Assembly: GCF_009828855.1 (NCBI RefSeq)
Contig: NZ_WUAG01000002.1
Span: 992,001-1,056,000, forward strand
Source: Psychromonas sp. L1A2
GTDB taxonomy: Bacteria; Pseudomonadota; Gammaproteobacteria; Enterobacterales; Psychromonadaceae
Length of the DNA: 64,000 nt
Direction: 5' to 3'
The notes below the pieces were generated by a model that was not told the origin of the DNA, did not search any database, and was given only the letters and a program-made list of their open reading frames with translations. The position numbers and the translations under genes were made by a program. Position 1 is the stretch's first letter. The number at the start of each line of letters is the position of its first letter. This document shows, piece by piece, positions 8,361-15,929 of the stretch.

Positions 8361-9930
8361 GGGGCGCTGGCTTCAGCCTGCAGGGGGTTATGTGTTGATT
8401 TTGAATTTGAATTTGAATTTGAATTTGAATTTGAATTTTATCTTAAATTTGATATTTAATGGTTCGAACCGCAACACAAAAAAGATCTGCAAGCTTAAGC
8501 ATGCGCCCCGAAAATCAAAAAACTACAAACAGGACTCGCAGAGCTCCTCCGCTCACAATACTAGGCTATCGCCTAATTCGCCTCTAGTTCAAAACCTCTG
8601 GCATTGTACAGACGATTATCAGCCTTTGACCTAGGGGCGCTGGCTTCAGCCTGTAGGGTTTGTGTTGATTTGATTGTTAACTACAAAGTCAAAATCAACA
8701 CATTTAAACATTAAACACTGCAAGCTGAAGCATGCGCCCCAAAAATAACAAACCTGTAAGCTAAAAACAGGACTCGCAGAGCTCCTCCGCTCATAACACT
8801 AGGCTATCGCCTAATTCGCCTCTAGTTCAAAACCTCTGGCATTGTACAGACGATTATCAGCCTTTGACCTAGGGGCGCTGGCTTCAGCCTGCAGGGGGTT
8901 ATGTGTTGATTTTGAATTTTAATTTCATCTTAAATTTGATATTTAATGGCTCCAGCCGCAACAAAAAAACACCTAAAACCAACACAAAAAAGATCTGCAA
9001 GCTGAAAACAGGACTCGCAGAGCTCCTCCGCTCATAACACTAGGCTACCGCCTAATTCGCCATGCGCCCGAAAATCATAAACATTCAAACTGAAAACAGA
9101 AGTCGCAGAGCTCCCTCGCTCATAACATTAAGCTACCGCCTAATTCTCCATGCCCCCGAAAAAAACTGAGGCCTTTAAACTCGATTATCAGCCTTTGACT
9201 TAGGGGCGCTGGCTTCAGCCTGCAGGGGGTTATGTGTTGATTTTGAATTTGAATTTCATCTTAAATTTTATATTTAATGGATCCAACCGCAACACAAAAA
9301 AGATCTGCAAGCTTAAGCATGCGCCCCGAAAATCAAAAAACTACAAACAGGACTCGCAGAGCTCCTCCGCTCACAATACTAGGCTATCGCCTAATTCGCC
9401 TCTAGTTCAAAACCTCTGGCATTGTACAGACGATTATCAGCCTTTGACCTAGGGGCGCTGGCTTCAGCCTGCAGGGGGTTATGTGTTGATTTTGAATTTT
9501 AATTTCATCTTAAATTTGATATTTAATGGCTCCAGCCACAACAAAAAAACACCTAAAACCAACACAAAAAAGATCTGCAAGCTGAAAACAGGACTCGCAG
9601 AGCTCCTCCGCTCATAACACTAGGCTACCGCCTAATTCGCCAAGCGCCCCGAAAATAACAAACCTGCAAGCTAAAAACAGGACTCGCAGAGCTCCTCCGC
9701 TCATAACACTAGGCTATCGCCTAATTCGCCATGCGCCCGAAAAAAACTGAGGCCTTTAAACTCGATTATCAGCCTTTGACTTAGGGACACTGGCTTCAGC
9801 CTGCAGGGATTTATGTGTTGATTTGATTGTTAACTACAAAGTCAAAATCAACACATTTAAACATTAAACACTACAAGCTGAAAACAGGACTTGCGTAGAG
9901 CCTTCCTTCATGGCACTAAGTTGCGCCTAA
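8361..9930. repeat. Array of nested palindromic repeat elements
   Basis: Six elements start with GGGGCGCTGGCTTCAGCCTG or a close variant, at 8361, 8634, 8872, 9203, 9452 and 9784. Three end with the inverted counterpart ...GCATGCGCCCC (8509, 8740, 9327), giving 107-149-bp units bounded by imperfect inverted repeats of about 23 bp. Inside lies a second inverted pair, TGTGTTGATTT / AAATCAACACA or TGTGTTG / CAACACA. Between elements runs a conserved linker with ACTCGCAGAGCTCCTCCGCT and the mini-hairpin TAGGC-TATC-GCCTA, in about eight copies. Short apparent reading frames here are made of repeat and are not credible genes. The architecture resembles REP/BIME or MITE-type DNA. Confidence 0.85.
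8403..8438. repeat. GAATTT hexanucleotide run
   Basis: Six tandem GAATTT copies lie inside the first palindromic element. The sister element at 9203 has two copies and those at 8872 and 9452 have about one. The 24-bp length difference between the 273-bp unit (8361-8633) and the 249-bp unit (9203-9451) equals four hexamers, so copy number has changed since duplication. Confidence 0.9.
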
Positions 9931-9973
9931 TTCACCGTATATACCGACGAACAAAAAGTGGTAATCTAAAAAC

Positions 9974-10001
9974 AAAAAAAGCGATCAATTGATCGCTTTT
10001 T
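9974..10001 (-). terminator. Rho-independent terminator of the hydratase gene
   Basis: A perfect palindrome AAAAAGCGATCAATTGATCGCTTTTT: stem GCGATCAA/TTGATCGC with A and T tracts on both sides. It lies about 60 bp beyond the stop of the minus-strand gene and would work in both directions, insulating that gene from the repeat array. Confidence 0.85.
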
Positions 10002-10060
10002 ACTTGAATTAAAGTATTCAAATAGTCTTGAATAACTTACATTTTGTCAGATTTTTATTA

Positions 10061-10885
10061 TTAAGCTTTTTTATTATCAACTAACGTAAAGTTCATTGTA
10101 CAAACATCACCAAACTTAACTGTTGAAGTTGAACCTACTAATGTTTCATGAACGCCGGTGATAGCACCAGAACTACATAAAGAACCTGCTGGTAATGTAA
10201 TGCCACGTTCTGCACAACAATCGATCATGAAAGCAAATGCTGATAATGGACCATTGAAAATGCCATCTGTTGGAGCAGTATTGATCAACTCATCATTAAT
10301 CGTAGTGCTTGTTTCCATTGTTGCAATAGCCGTTTTCCAATCGGAAATTGATGTGCCTAAAATTACACCATATTGATTACCAATATCTGAAGCAATTGCC
10401 GTTGGACCATAGCCATTTAAATCAATAACAGGACTACTTGCGATTTCGATTCCTGCATACGCGGCTTTAACTAAATGCTCTACGCCATCTGCTGTGTTGA
10501 TGCTACCCGGTGCAATATCTTGATTTGTTTCAAACACTAACTCAGGTTCAATCGCAATAAAACCACCAGCAAATACAGGTAGTTCAAATGCTTGTCCCTT
10601 TGATTGTTGCTCTGTCAAAGTGATGCATACATCTTTGAATACAGGTCCTAAAATACGTTCAGCACCAAGCTCATCACGTAGGTCTGGCGGTACCATTCCG
10701 ACTTTCCAACCAACAATAGGCTGATCAGAAGCTGCAATAGAACCATCTTGCACAACATAAGCTTCAGCTAGTGTGCTTGGGATAGGACCAGGAAAACCAT
10801 CTAGGATACGAACATCTTTTCGCGCACTAGACAGTGCATTTGCTAGTTCGCTGATTTGCTCACTAGTTAAAGGGGTAGTTGACAT
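10061..10885 (-). CDS. 2-keto-4-pentenoate hydratase / FAH-fold family protein
   Basis: A 274-residue protein of the 2-oxopent-4-enoate hydratase (MhpD) branch of the fumarylacetoacetate hydrolase fold. Visible family features are IVGWKVGMVPPDLRDELG near residue 60, the metal-site region AIEPELVFE near 110, AGIEIASSPVID near 145 and the C-terminal LCSSGAITGVHE. Such enzymes hydrate 2-hydroxypentadienoate-type products of aromatic ring cleavage or related keto acids, using a divalent metal. No other catabolic gene lies beside it, so the substrate is unknown. It is transcribed alone, away from the ABC operon, with its own terminator. Confidence 0.75.
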   Translation of the reverse strand: MSTTPLTSEQISELANALSSARKDVRILDGFPGPIPSTLAEAYVVQDGSIAASDQPIVGWKVGMVPPDLRDELGAERILGPVFKDVCITLTEQQSKGQAFELPVFAGGFIAIEPELVFETNQDIAPGSINTADGVEHLVKAAYAGIEIASSPVIDLNGYGPTAIASDIGNQYGVILGTSISDWKTAIATMETSTTINDELINTAPTDGIFNGPLSAFAFMIDCCAERGITLPAGSLCSSGAITGVHETLVGSTSTVKFGDVCTMNFTLVDNKKA

Positions 10886-11232
10886 AAAATACTCTCACAA
10901 TTGTTTGATAAATTTATGGTTATGGTGGCTACAGTCATAAAAACCTGAGCGCTAAAAAACCAGTATAAACGCCCTGTAACGTCAAACAAAGGGATAATTA
11001 GTCGTTTAACGATGATTTTGACTGAGATCTATTATTCAATAGTTTATAAAGAAAAAGAGTAATAAATAAGCAGATAAATAGAGTAGATTAAGCATTTTCA
11101 TTCTATATATTTTGGGTTATAGAATATTAAAGCACTGCAAATTATTTATATTCAATGTGGCACTTGAATAAAGTAAAACTTATAAAAAATATCTAATACT
11201 TGCATTTTATAGTTCGTATTAACATTTTTATT

Positions 11233-11273
11233 TTGTTATGTTGTAACAAAAAAGTATTGTTATGTTATAACAA
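11233..11273. promoter_or_regulatory. Two tandem Zur-like palindromes before the ABC operon
   Basis: Box 1, 11233-11249, is TTGTTATGTTGTAACAA. Box 2, 11257-11273, is TTGTTATGTTATAACAA, a perfect 7+3+7 palindrome. The centres are 24 bp apart. The inner GTTATGTTATAAC differs from the enterobacterial Zur core GTTATAATATAAC only at the two central bases. TTGTAA in box 1 and TATAAC in box 2 could be the -35 and -10, so occupied boxes would block transcription. The operon's ATG is at 11313. The rest of the 427-bp gap from 10886 shows AT-rich DNA and no gene. Confidence 0.6.
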
Positions 11274-11312
11274 AGCAATAATTTAATACTAAAACTTATC
11301 GGTGAGAAAAAC

Positions 11313-12008
11313 ATGATTAATCTAACTAATTTACGCTTTGCCTGGCAGAAAAAAGACGTTATTAACATTGAAGCGTTAGATATTAAAAAAGGTCAACATT
11401 TATTTATTGAAGGCCCGAGTGGAAGCGGTAAAAGTACATTATTAAATTTATTAGGAGGTGTTTTAACACCACAAAATGGCAATGTAACAATACTTGGACA
11501 ATCCTTAAATGCCCTATCTTCAAGTCAAAAGGACTCTTTTAGAGCAAACCATATTGGTTTTATATTCCAGCAGTTTAACTTGATCCCTTATTTAAGTGTG
11601 TTAGATAACATTACCTTGCCTTGTACCTTCTCAACATCCCGCAAAGCAAAAGCATTAAAACGAAGTAATAGCTTAAATGAAGAGGCGATTCGTCTATTAG
11701 CTGCACTCGGGTTAAATGATTCAGAATTACTACAACGTAGTGTTAATGAGTTGAGTGTAGGTCAACAACAACGGGTCGCAGCCGCAAGAGCAATGCTTGG
11801 AAGTCCTGAAATAATTATTGCCGATGAACCTACTTCAGCATTGGACAGTGATCACCGCCAAGGTTTTATTAAAATACTATTTGAAGAATGTAAAAAAGAA
11901 GATATCACCCTTATTTTTGTCAGCCACGATGCTAGTTTGAAACATCATTTTTCTCATTCTATTAACTTACAACAGATTAATCAGGTTAACTTCAAGGAAT
12001 CGATATAA
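11313..12008 (+). CDS. ABC transporter ATP-binding protein (LolD/MacB type)
   Basis: A 231-residue ATPase of the LolD/MacB/FtsE class. It shows Walker A GPSGSGKST near residue 37, the Q-loop FIFQQFNL, the signature LSVGQQQR, Walker B IIIADEPTSALD, and the H-loop VSHD. It should power the membrane partner encoded immediately downstream: its stop codon overlaps that gene's ATG by one base, so the two are translationally coupled. Members of this class work in export or in lipoprotein extraction rather than uptake. The two Zur-like boxes just upstream suggest expression under zinc limitation. Confidence 0.9.
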   Translation: MINLTNLRFAWQKKDVINIEALDIKKGQHLFIEGPSGSGKSTLLNLLGGVLTPQNGNVTILGQSLNALSSSQKDSFRANHIGFIFQQFNLIPYLSVLDNITLPCTFSTSRKAKALKRSNSLNEEAIRLLAALGLNDSELLQRSVNELSVGQQQRVAAARAMLGSPEIIIADEPTSALDSDHRQGFIKILFEECKKEDITLIFVSHDASLKHHFSHSINLQQINQVNFKESI

Positions 12009-13912
12009 TGGCGATTTTATCACTAGCATTTAAAAGCTTACTTAACCGTAAACTGACCTTTTTTATTACTCTTTTTTCTATCGCAATCAGCGTAACTTTA
12101 TTATTAGGGGTTCAAACGTTAAAAACAGAAACCAATAATAGTTTTATGAAAAGTATTTCAGGTACTGATTTAATTATTGGCTCTCGTGGTGCTTCTTCAC
12201 AATTGTTATTGAGCTCAGTTTTTCATATCGGCAATACCACTAATACCATTAAATATGATACTTACCAAAAAATCAGTCAATCACCTGCTGTTGAATGGGC
12301 TGTGCCTATTTCATTAGGTGATTCTCATCATGGCTATACTGTGATGGCAACCGACTTAAGTTTCTTTGATTATTTTAGTTACGCTAATAAACAACATTTA
12401 AAGGTTGAATCAGGAAAAATAGATGACGATATGTTCGCAGTTGTTATTGGTTCAGAAGTCGCTAAAAAATTAAATTATAAAATTGGCGATGAGGTTATCG
12501 TAACGCATGGAGGTGGTGAAATAGAAGGACATCATCATGATAATATTCCTTACTTCATCAGTGCAATCCTATCCCCTTCTTTTACCGCTATAGACCAATC
12601 TCTTATTATTTCATTGGAAGCAATGGAAGCGATGCATACAGATAATCATGGCCATTTTGGTGTATTGCCTGGAGAAACAACCCTAGCAGCCAATCACACA
12701 GATCACGATGAACATGATCACGAAGATGCAGATCATGAGCAGCATCATGACGAAGCAACGCATGATGAACATGAGCACGAAGATGCAGATCATGAGCAGC
12801 ACCATGACGAAGCAGCGCATGATGAACATGAGCACGAAGATGCAGATCATGAGCAGCACCATGATGAAGCTGCGCACGATGAACATGATCACGAAGATGC
12901 AGATCACGAACAACACCAAGACGAAGCAGCGCACGATGAACATGATCATGAAGATGCAAATCATGAAGAACACCATGACGAAGCAGCGCATGATGAACAT
13001 GATCACGAAGATGCTGAGCATGAGCAACACCATGATGAAGCTGCGCACGATGAACATGATCATGAAGATGCAAATCATGAGCAACATCATAACGAAGCCA
13101 CTCACGATGAACATGAGCACAAAGATGAAAATCATGAGCAACACCATGACGAAGCAGCACATGATGAACATGATCACGAAGATGAAAATCATGAGCAACA
13201 CCATGATGAAGCTGCGCACGATGAACATGATCACGAAGATGAAAATCATAAGCAACACCATGATGAAGCTGCGCACGATGAACATGATCACGAAGCAACC
13301 CATGAAGGTCACCGTGAGACACAAGATCAACGTGTTGCTAGGTTATTAAAGGTAAAACCAGAGAAAATTAATGCAATCTTTGTTGGTTTAACCTCTCCTC
13401 AAGCAGTGTTAGGCATGCAAAGTTATGTTAATAATTTTCAAGAAGAGCCTTTATCAGCGATTATTCCTGCCCTCGCTCTTCAGGAATTATGGGAATTCTT
13501 TAGCCTTGCTGAAGTTGCGTTGAGTATTGTGACCGTATTTGTTGTCTTAGTTGGCTTATTGGGAATGTTAAGCATTATTCTAATGAGTTTGAATGAACGT
13601 CGTCGAGAAATGGCAATCTTACGCTCAGTAGGAGCAAGACCTGGACATATCTTTAGTTTGATTATTGGCGAAGCAGGTTTTGTTTGTTTTGCTGGCATAT
13701 TATTGGGTATTGCATTACTTTACCTACTCCTTCTCATACTACAGTCACCGTTGGCATCGTATTATGGGTTTTATTTGGACATTAATATGTTGACGTCTAA
13801 TGACTTACTTATTTTAGCAATTATTCAAATTAGTGCATTATTGATAGCATTAATTCCTGGCTGGTTAATTTATAAGTACTCATTATCGGACGGCATGAGC
13901 ATCAAGTTTTAG
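12008..13912 (+). CDS. FtsX-family ABC permease with a His-rich repeat domain
   Basis: A 634-residue MacB/LolE-type permease: one membrane segment near residues 15-40, a large periplasmic domain, and three C-terminal membrane segments in an FtsX domain (from about residue 500, with LNERRREMAILRSVGA). Residues about 230-430 are inserted in the periplasmic domain and consist of ten 19-residue repeats plus a partial one, of the type HDEHDHEDADHEQHHDEAA. About a third of the residues are His and most others Asp or Glu. Ordinary members of the family are near 400-430 residues, so this insertion explains the extra length. The array should bind Zn, Cu or Ni in the periplasm. With the Zur-like boxes it points to zinc handling; the transported substrate is unknown. 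Confidence 0.85.
   Translation: MAILSLAFKSLLNRKLTFFITLFSIAISVTLLLGVQTLKTETNNSFMKSISGTDLIIGSRGASSQLLLSSVFHIGNTTNTIKYDTYQKISQSPAVEWAVPISLGDSHHGYTVMATDLSFFDYFSYANKQHLKVESGKIDDDMFAVVIGSEVAKKLNYKIGDEVIVTHGGGEIEGHHHDNIPYFISAILSPSFTAIDQSLIISLEAMEAMHTDNHGHFGVLPGETTLAANHTDHDEHDHEDADHEQHHDEATHDEHEHEDADHEQHHDEAAHDEHEHEDADHEQHHDEAAHDEHDHEDADHEQHQDEAAHDEHDHEDANHEEHHDEAAHDEHDHEDAEHEQHHDEAAHDEHDHEDANHEQHHNEATHDEHEHKDENHEQHHDEAAHDEHDHEDENHEQHHDEAAHDEHDHEDENHKQHHDEAAHDEHDHEATHEGHRETQDQRVARLLKVKPEKINAIFVGLTSPQAVLGMQSYVNNFQEEPLSAIIPALALQELWEFFSLAEVALSIVTVFVVLVGLLGMLSIILMSLNERRREMAILRSVGARPGHIFSLIIGEAGFVCFAGILLGIALLYLLLLILQSPLASYYGFYLDINMLTSNDLLILAIIQISALLIALIPGWLIYKYSLSDGMSIKF
12699..13300 (+). repeat. 57-bp coding minisatellite (His/Asp/Glu-rich)
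   Basis: Ten 57-bp units plus a partial one, all in frame within the permease gene. Units differ by a few bases (DAD, DAN, DAE, DEN variants; HEHE versus HDHE). Because the unit is divisible by three, copy-number change keeps the frame. Long open frames on the opposite strand and in another + frame are by-products of the repeat. Confidence 0.95.
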
Positions 13913-13920
13913 GGAGTAAC

Positions 13921-14586
13921 ATGAAAAAGTACTTATTAATATTATTATTAGGTTTAACGTCCGCGATGCAGGCTCAAGCCCAACCAATGAAAATTGATTG
14001 GCAAGACTTGCAAGGAAAAGTTGAACCTTACCAAGACCCTTTTGGTGATTTAACGGAGGATCAACTTTATAATCTTTCTGTTTATGGTCGAATAACGGAA
14101 ATGAAAAAAGTATTTCCTTCTTATAAGTTAACAGATGCAATGCTTAAAGAAGCTGAAGATGCAAAAGCTCAATTGATAAAAGAAAAAGTAGATATTGATG
14201 AAATGTTTGCGCAACGTGACATCATTATGGAAAAGCGTAAAAAAGCTTCTTTAGTAACCAATGACTTATTAGCAAATAGAGAAATAGAAATGTCTGGTTA
14301 TATGCTTGCTCTTGAATTTGATAATGGCGAGGTTTCTGAGTTCTTATTAGTACCAACTATTGGTGCTTGTTCACACAAACCCGTACCGCCTGCAAATCAA
14401 TTGATATACGTGAAAGCGAAACAATCAATTGCAACAGGCTCACCTTATATGCCAATTAAAATAACAGGTACATTACGCATTACCCCATCAACTCAAGACC
14501 TTTATTTGGTCGATGGAAATAAAAAAATCAATATGGCTTATAGTCTAGATGGCGCAATTGTAGAACCTTTTATTGCAACACATTAA
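13921..14586 (+). CDS. DUF3299-type exported protein
   Basis: A 221-residue protein with a clear signal peptide: MKKY, a hydrophobic core, then cleavage near AQA-QP at about residue 20. The mature part starts KIDWQDLQG, has a helical Lys/Glu-rich middle, and then a beta-rich domain with EMSGYMLALEFDNGEVSEFLLVP, GACSHKPVPP and RITGTL-like strands. This is the pattern of the DUF3299 family, as I recognise it. It starts 8 bp after the permease stop and ends at a strong terminator, so it is the third gene of the Zur-boxed operon. It is probably the periplasmic partner of the ABC pair; its biochemical role is not known. Confidence 0.75.
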   Translation: MKKYLLILLLGLTSAMQAQAQPMKIDWQDLQGKVEPYQDPFGDLTEDQLYNLSVYGRITEMKKVFPSYKLTDAMLKEAEDAKAQLIKEKVDIDEMFAQRDIIMEKRKKASLVTNDLLANREIEMSGYMLALEFDNGEVSEFLLVPTIGACSHKPVPPANQLIYVKAKQSIATGSPYMPIKITGTLRITPSTQDLYLVDGNKKINMAYSLDGAIVEPFIATH

Positions 14587-14642
14587 CAAGCTCAACTTGA
14601 TAAACTTTTATAACTAAAGTTTATAGTTAAGCAGAACAAACT

Positions 14643-14680
14643 AAAGCCGTGATAGATTAACTGTCACGGCTTTTTTCTTT
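14643..14680 (+). terminator. Terminator of the His-rich ABC operon
   Basis: AAAGCCGTGA...TCACGGCTTTTTT: a 10-bp stem with an 11-nt loop followed by six T. It lies 57 bp after the last gene of the operon. Confidence 0.9.
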
Positions 14681-14690
14681 TGATGCCCTC

Positions 14691-14734
14691 TGAACTATCT
14701 GAACTATCTGAACTATCTGAACTATCTGAACTAT
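14691..14734. repeat. 9-bp tandem repeat TGAACTATC
   Basis: Five head-to-tail copies, the last incomplete, immediately after the operon terminator. No gene overlaps it. Confidence 0.95.
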
Positions 14735-14923
14735 AAATAAGAAATTTAACTAATTGCCCAGTCGAACGTTACAGATTGTGATTTGGAGTGTGTGCAACAT
14801 AACCTAGTGTTATGAGCTTAAGCGATCTGCTAATTCTATTTTTGGCTTGCAGATCTATTTTATGTTGAGGTTTGAGCCATTAAATATCAAATTTAAAATG
14901 AAAATAAAAAACAACTCTCAACC

Positions 14924-15373
14924 CCCTGCAGGCTGAAGCCAGCGCCCCAAGTTCAAAAGCTTGAAGTGTTTACATGTGTTGATTTTGACTTTGTAGTTAA
15001 CAATCAAAAGAACAAATCAACACACAACACCCTGCAGGCTGAAGCCAGCGCCCCAAGTTCAAAAGCTTGAAGTGTTTACATGTGTTGATTTTTACTTTGG
15101 AGTTAACAATCAAAAGAACAAATCAACACACAACACCCTGCAGGCTGAAGCCAGCGCCCCAAGTTCAAAAGCTTGAAGTGTTTACATGTGTTGATTTTGA
15201 CTTTGTAGTTAACAATCAAAAGAACAAAAACAACACATAACACCCTGCAGACTAAAGTCAGCGCCCCAAATTCAAAAGCTTGAAGTATTTACATGTGTTG
15301 ATTTTGACTTTGTAGTTAACAATCAAAAGAACAAATCAACACACAACACCCTGCAGGCTGAAGCCAGTGACAC
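14924..15373. repeat. 106-bp tandem array of the palindromic family, opposite orientation
   Basis: The core CCCTGCAGGCTGAAGCCAGC starts at 14924, 15030, 15136, 15243 (variant) and 15349, a period of 106-107 bp. It is the reverse complement of the element head in the 8361-9930 array. Each unit also holds TGTGTTGATTT and AAATCAACACA as an inverted pair around a central GTTAAC. The rest of the spacer to the PHO box (15374-15850) is AT-rich and shows no gene. Confidence 0.9.
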
Positions 15374-15852
15374 GAATTCACAAGAGCTAATCGCAGTAAC
15401 AGGTTAGTCACTTTTGTAATATCTACTTTTTAATATCAAATCCCTGCATTCTGCTAACTAAAGTCAAAGCACTAAAACATAAAGATCAAAAATTTAACCA
15501 TAACTCACTAATTTCGTCACATTTTAACTTTTATAGCTACCTTTCAATTAACTTATTTAACAAGCCTCTTTCTAAACACAAGCAATTGATTATCATGATT
15601 TTTTACTTTATTACACAATGGAAAAATCAAAATACAACACCACAAAAACGTGATTTATGTCACGTCAAAACTTTAAAAAAATAACTTTAAAGCAAAAAGT
15701 GAGCAGTAGATCTAATTAATTAAAAATCATTAATTTTAGCAATTAAACATAGATCACAAATTATAAGTTTGATTTTTAGCTGGATCACAAAATAATTTAA
15801 TTAAGCAAAATGAATATATAAAAAGCTGTTAACTTCCATAAAGTAAAAGATG

Positions 15853-15883
15853 CTGTCATAAAACTGTAATAGTTCAGTATTAG
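15853..15883 (+). promoter_or_regulatory. PHO box and -10 of the alkaline phosphatase gene
   Basis: CTGTCATAAAACTGTAAT at 15853-15870 matches the PhoB consensus CTGTCATA-N3-CTGTCAT at nearly all key positions with the 11-bp repeat spacing. TATTAG at 15878-15883 is a plausible -10. Phosphate starvation should induce the downstream phosphatase through PhoB. Confidence 0.8.
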
Positions 15884-15929
15884 CATGCCAGCCACATTAA
15901 AACGATTAACCTACCAGAAGGAAATGATC

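Noticed and set aside
8392-8634. Open frame starting MLILNLNLNLN in the repeat array, and its sister at 9234-9452
   Set aside because: Both are made entirely of GAATTT hexamers and palindromic repeat sequence; no ribosome site, and length follows the repeat unit.
12606-13349. Long open frames on the minus strand and in another plus frame across the His-rich region
   Set aside because: By-products of the 57-bp repeat, which is open in several frames; the permease frame alone has a start signal, flanking domains and operon context.
14924-15373. CRISPR-like regular repeats
   Set aside because: The whole 106-bp unit is repeated, there are no unique spacers, and no cas gene is near.
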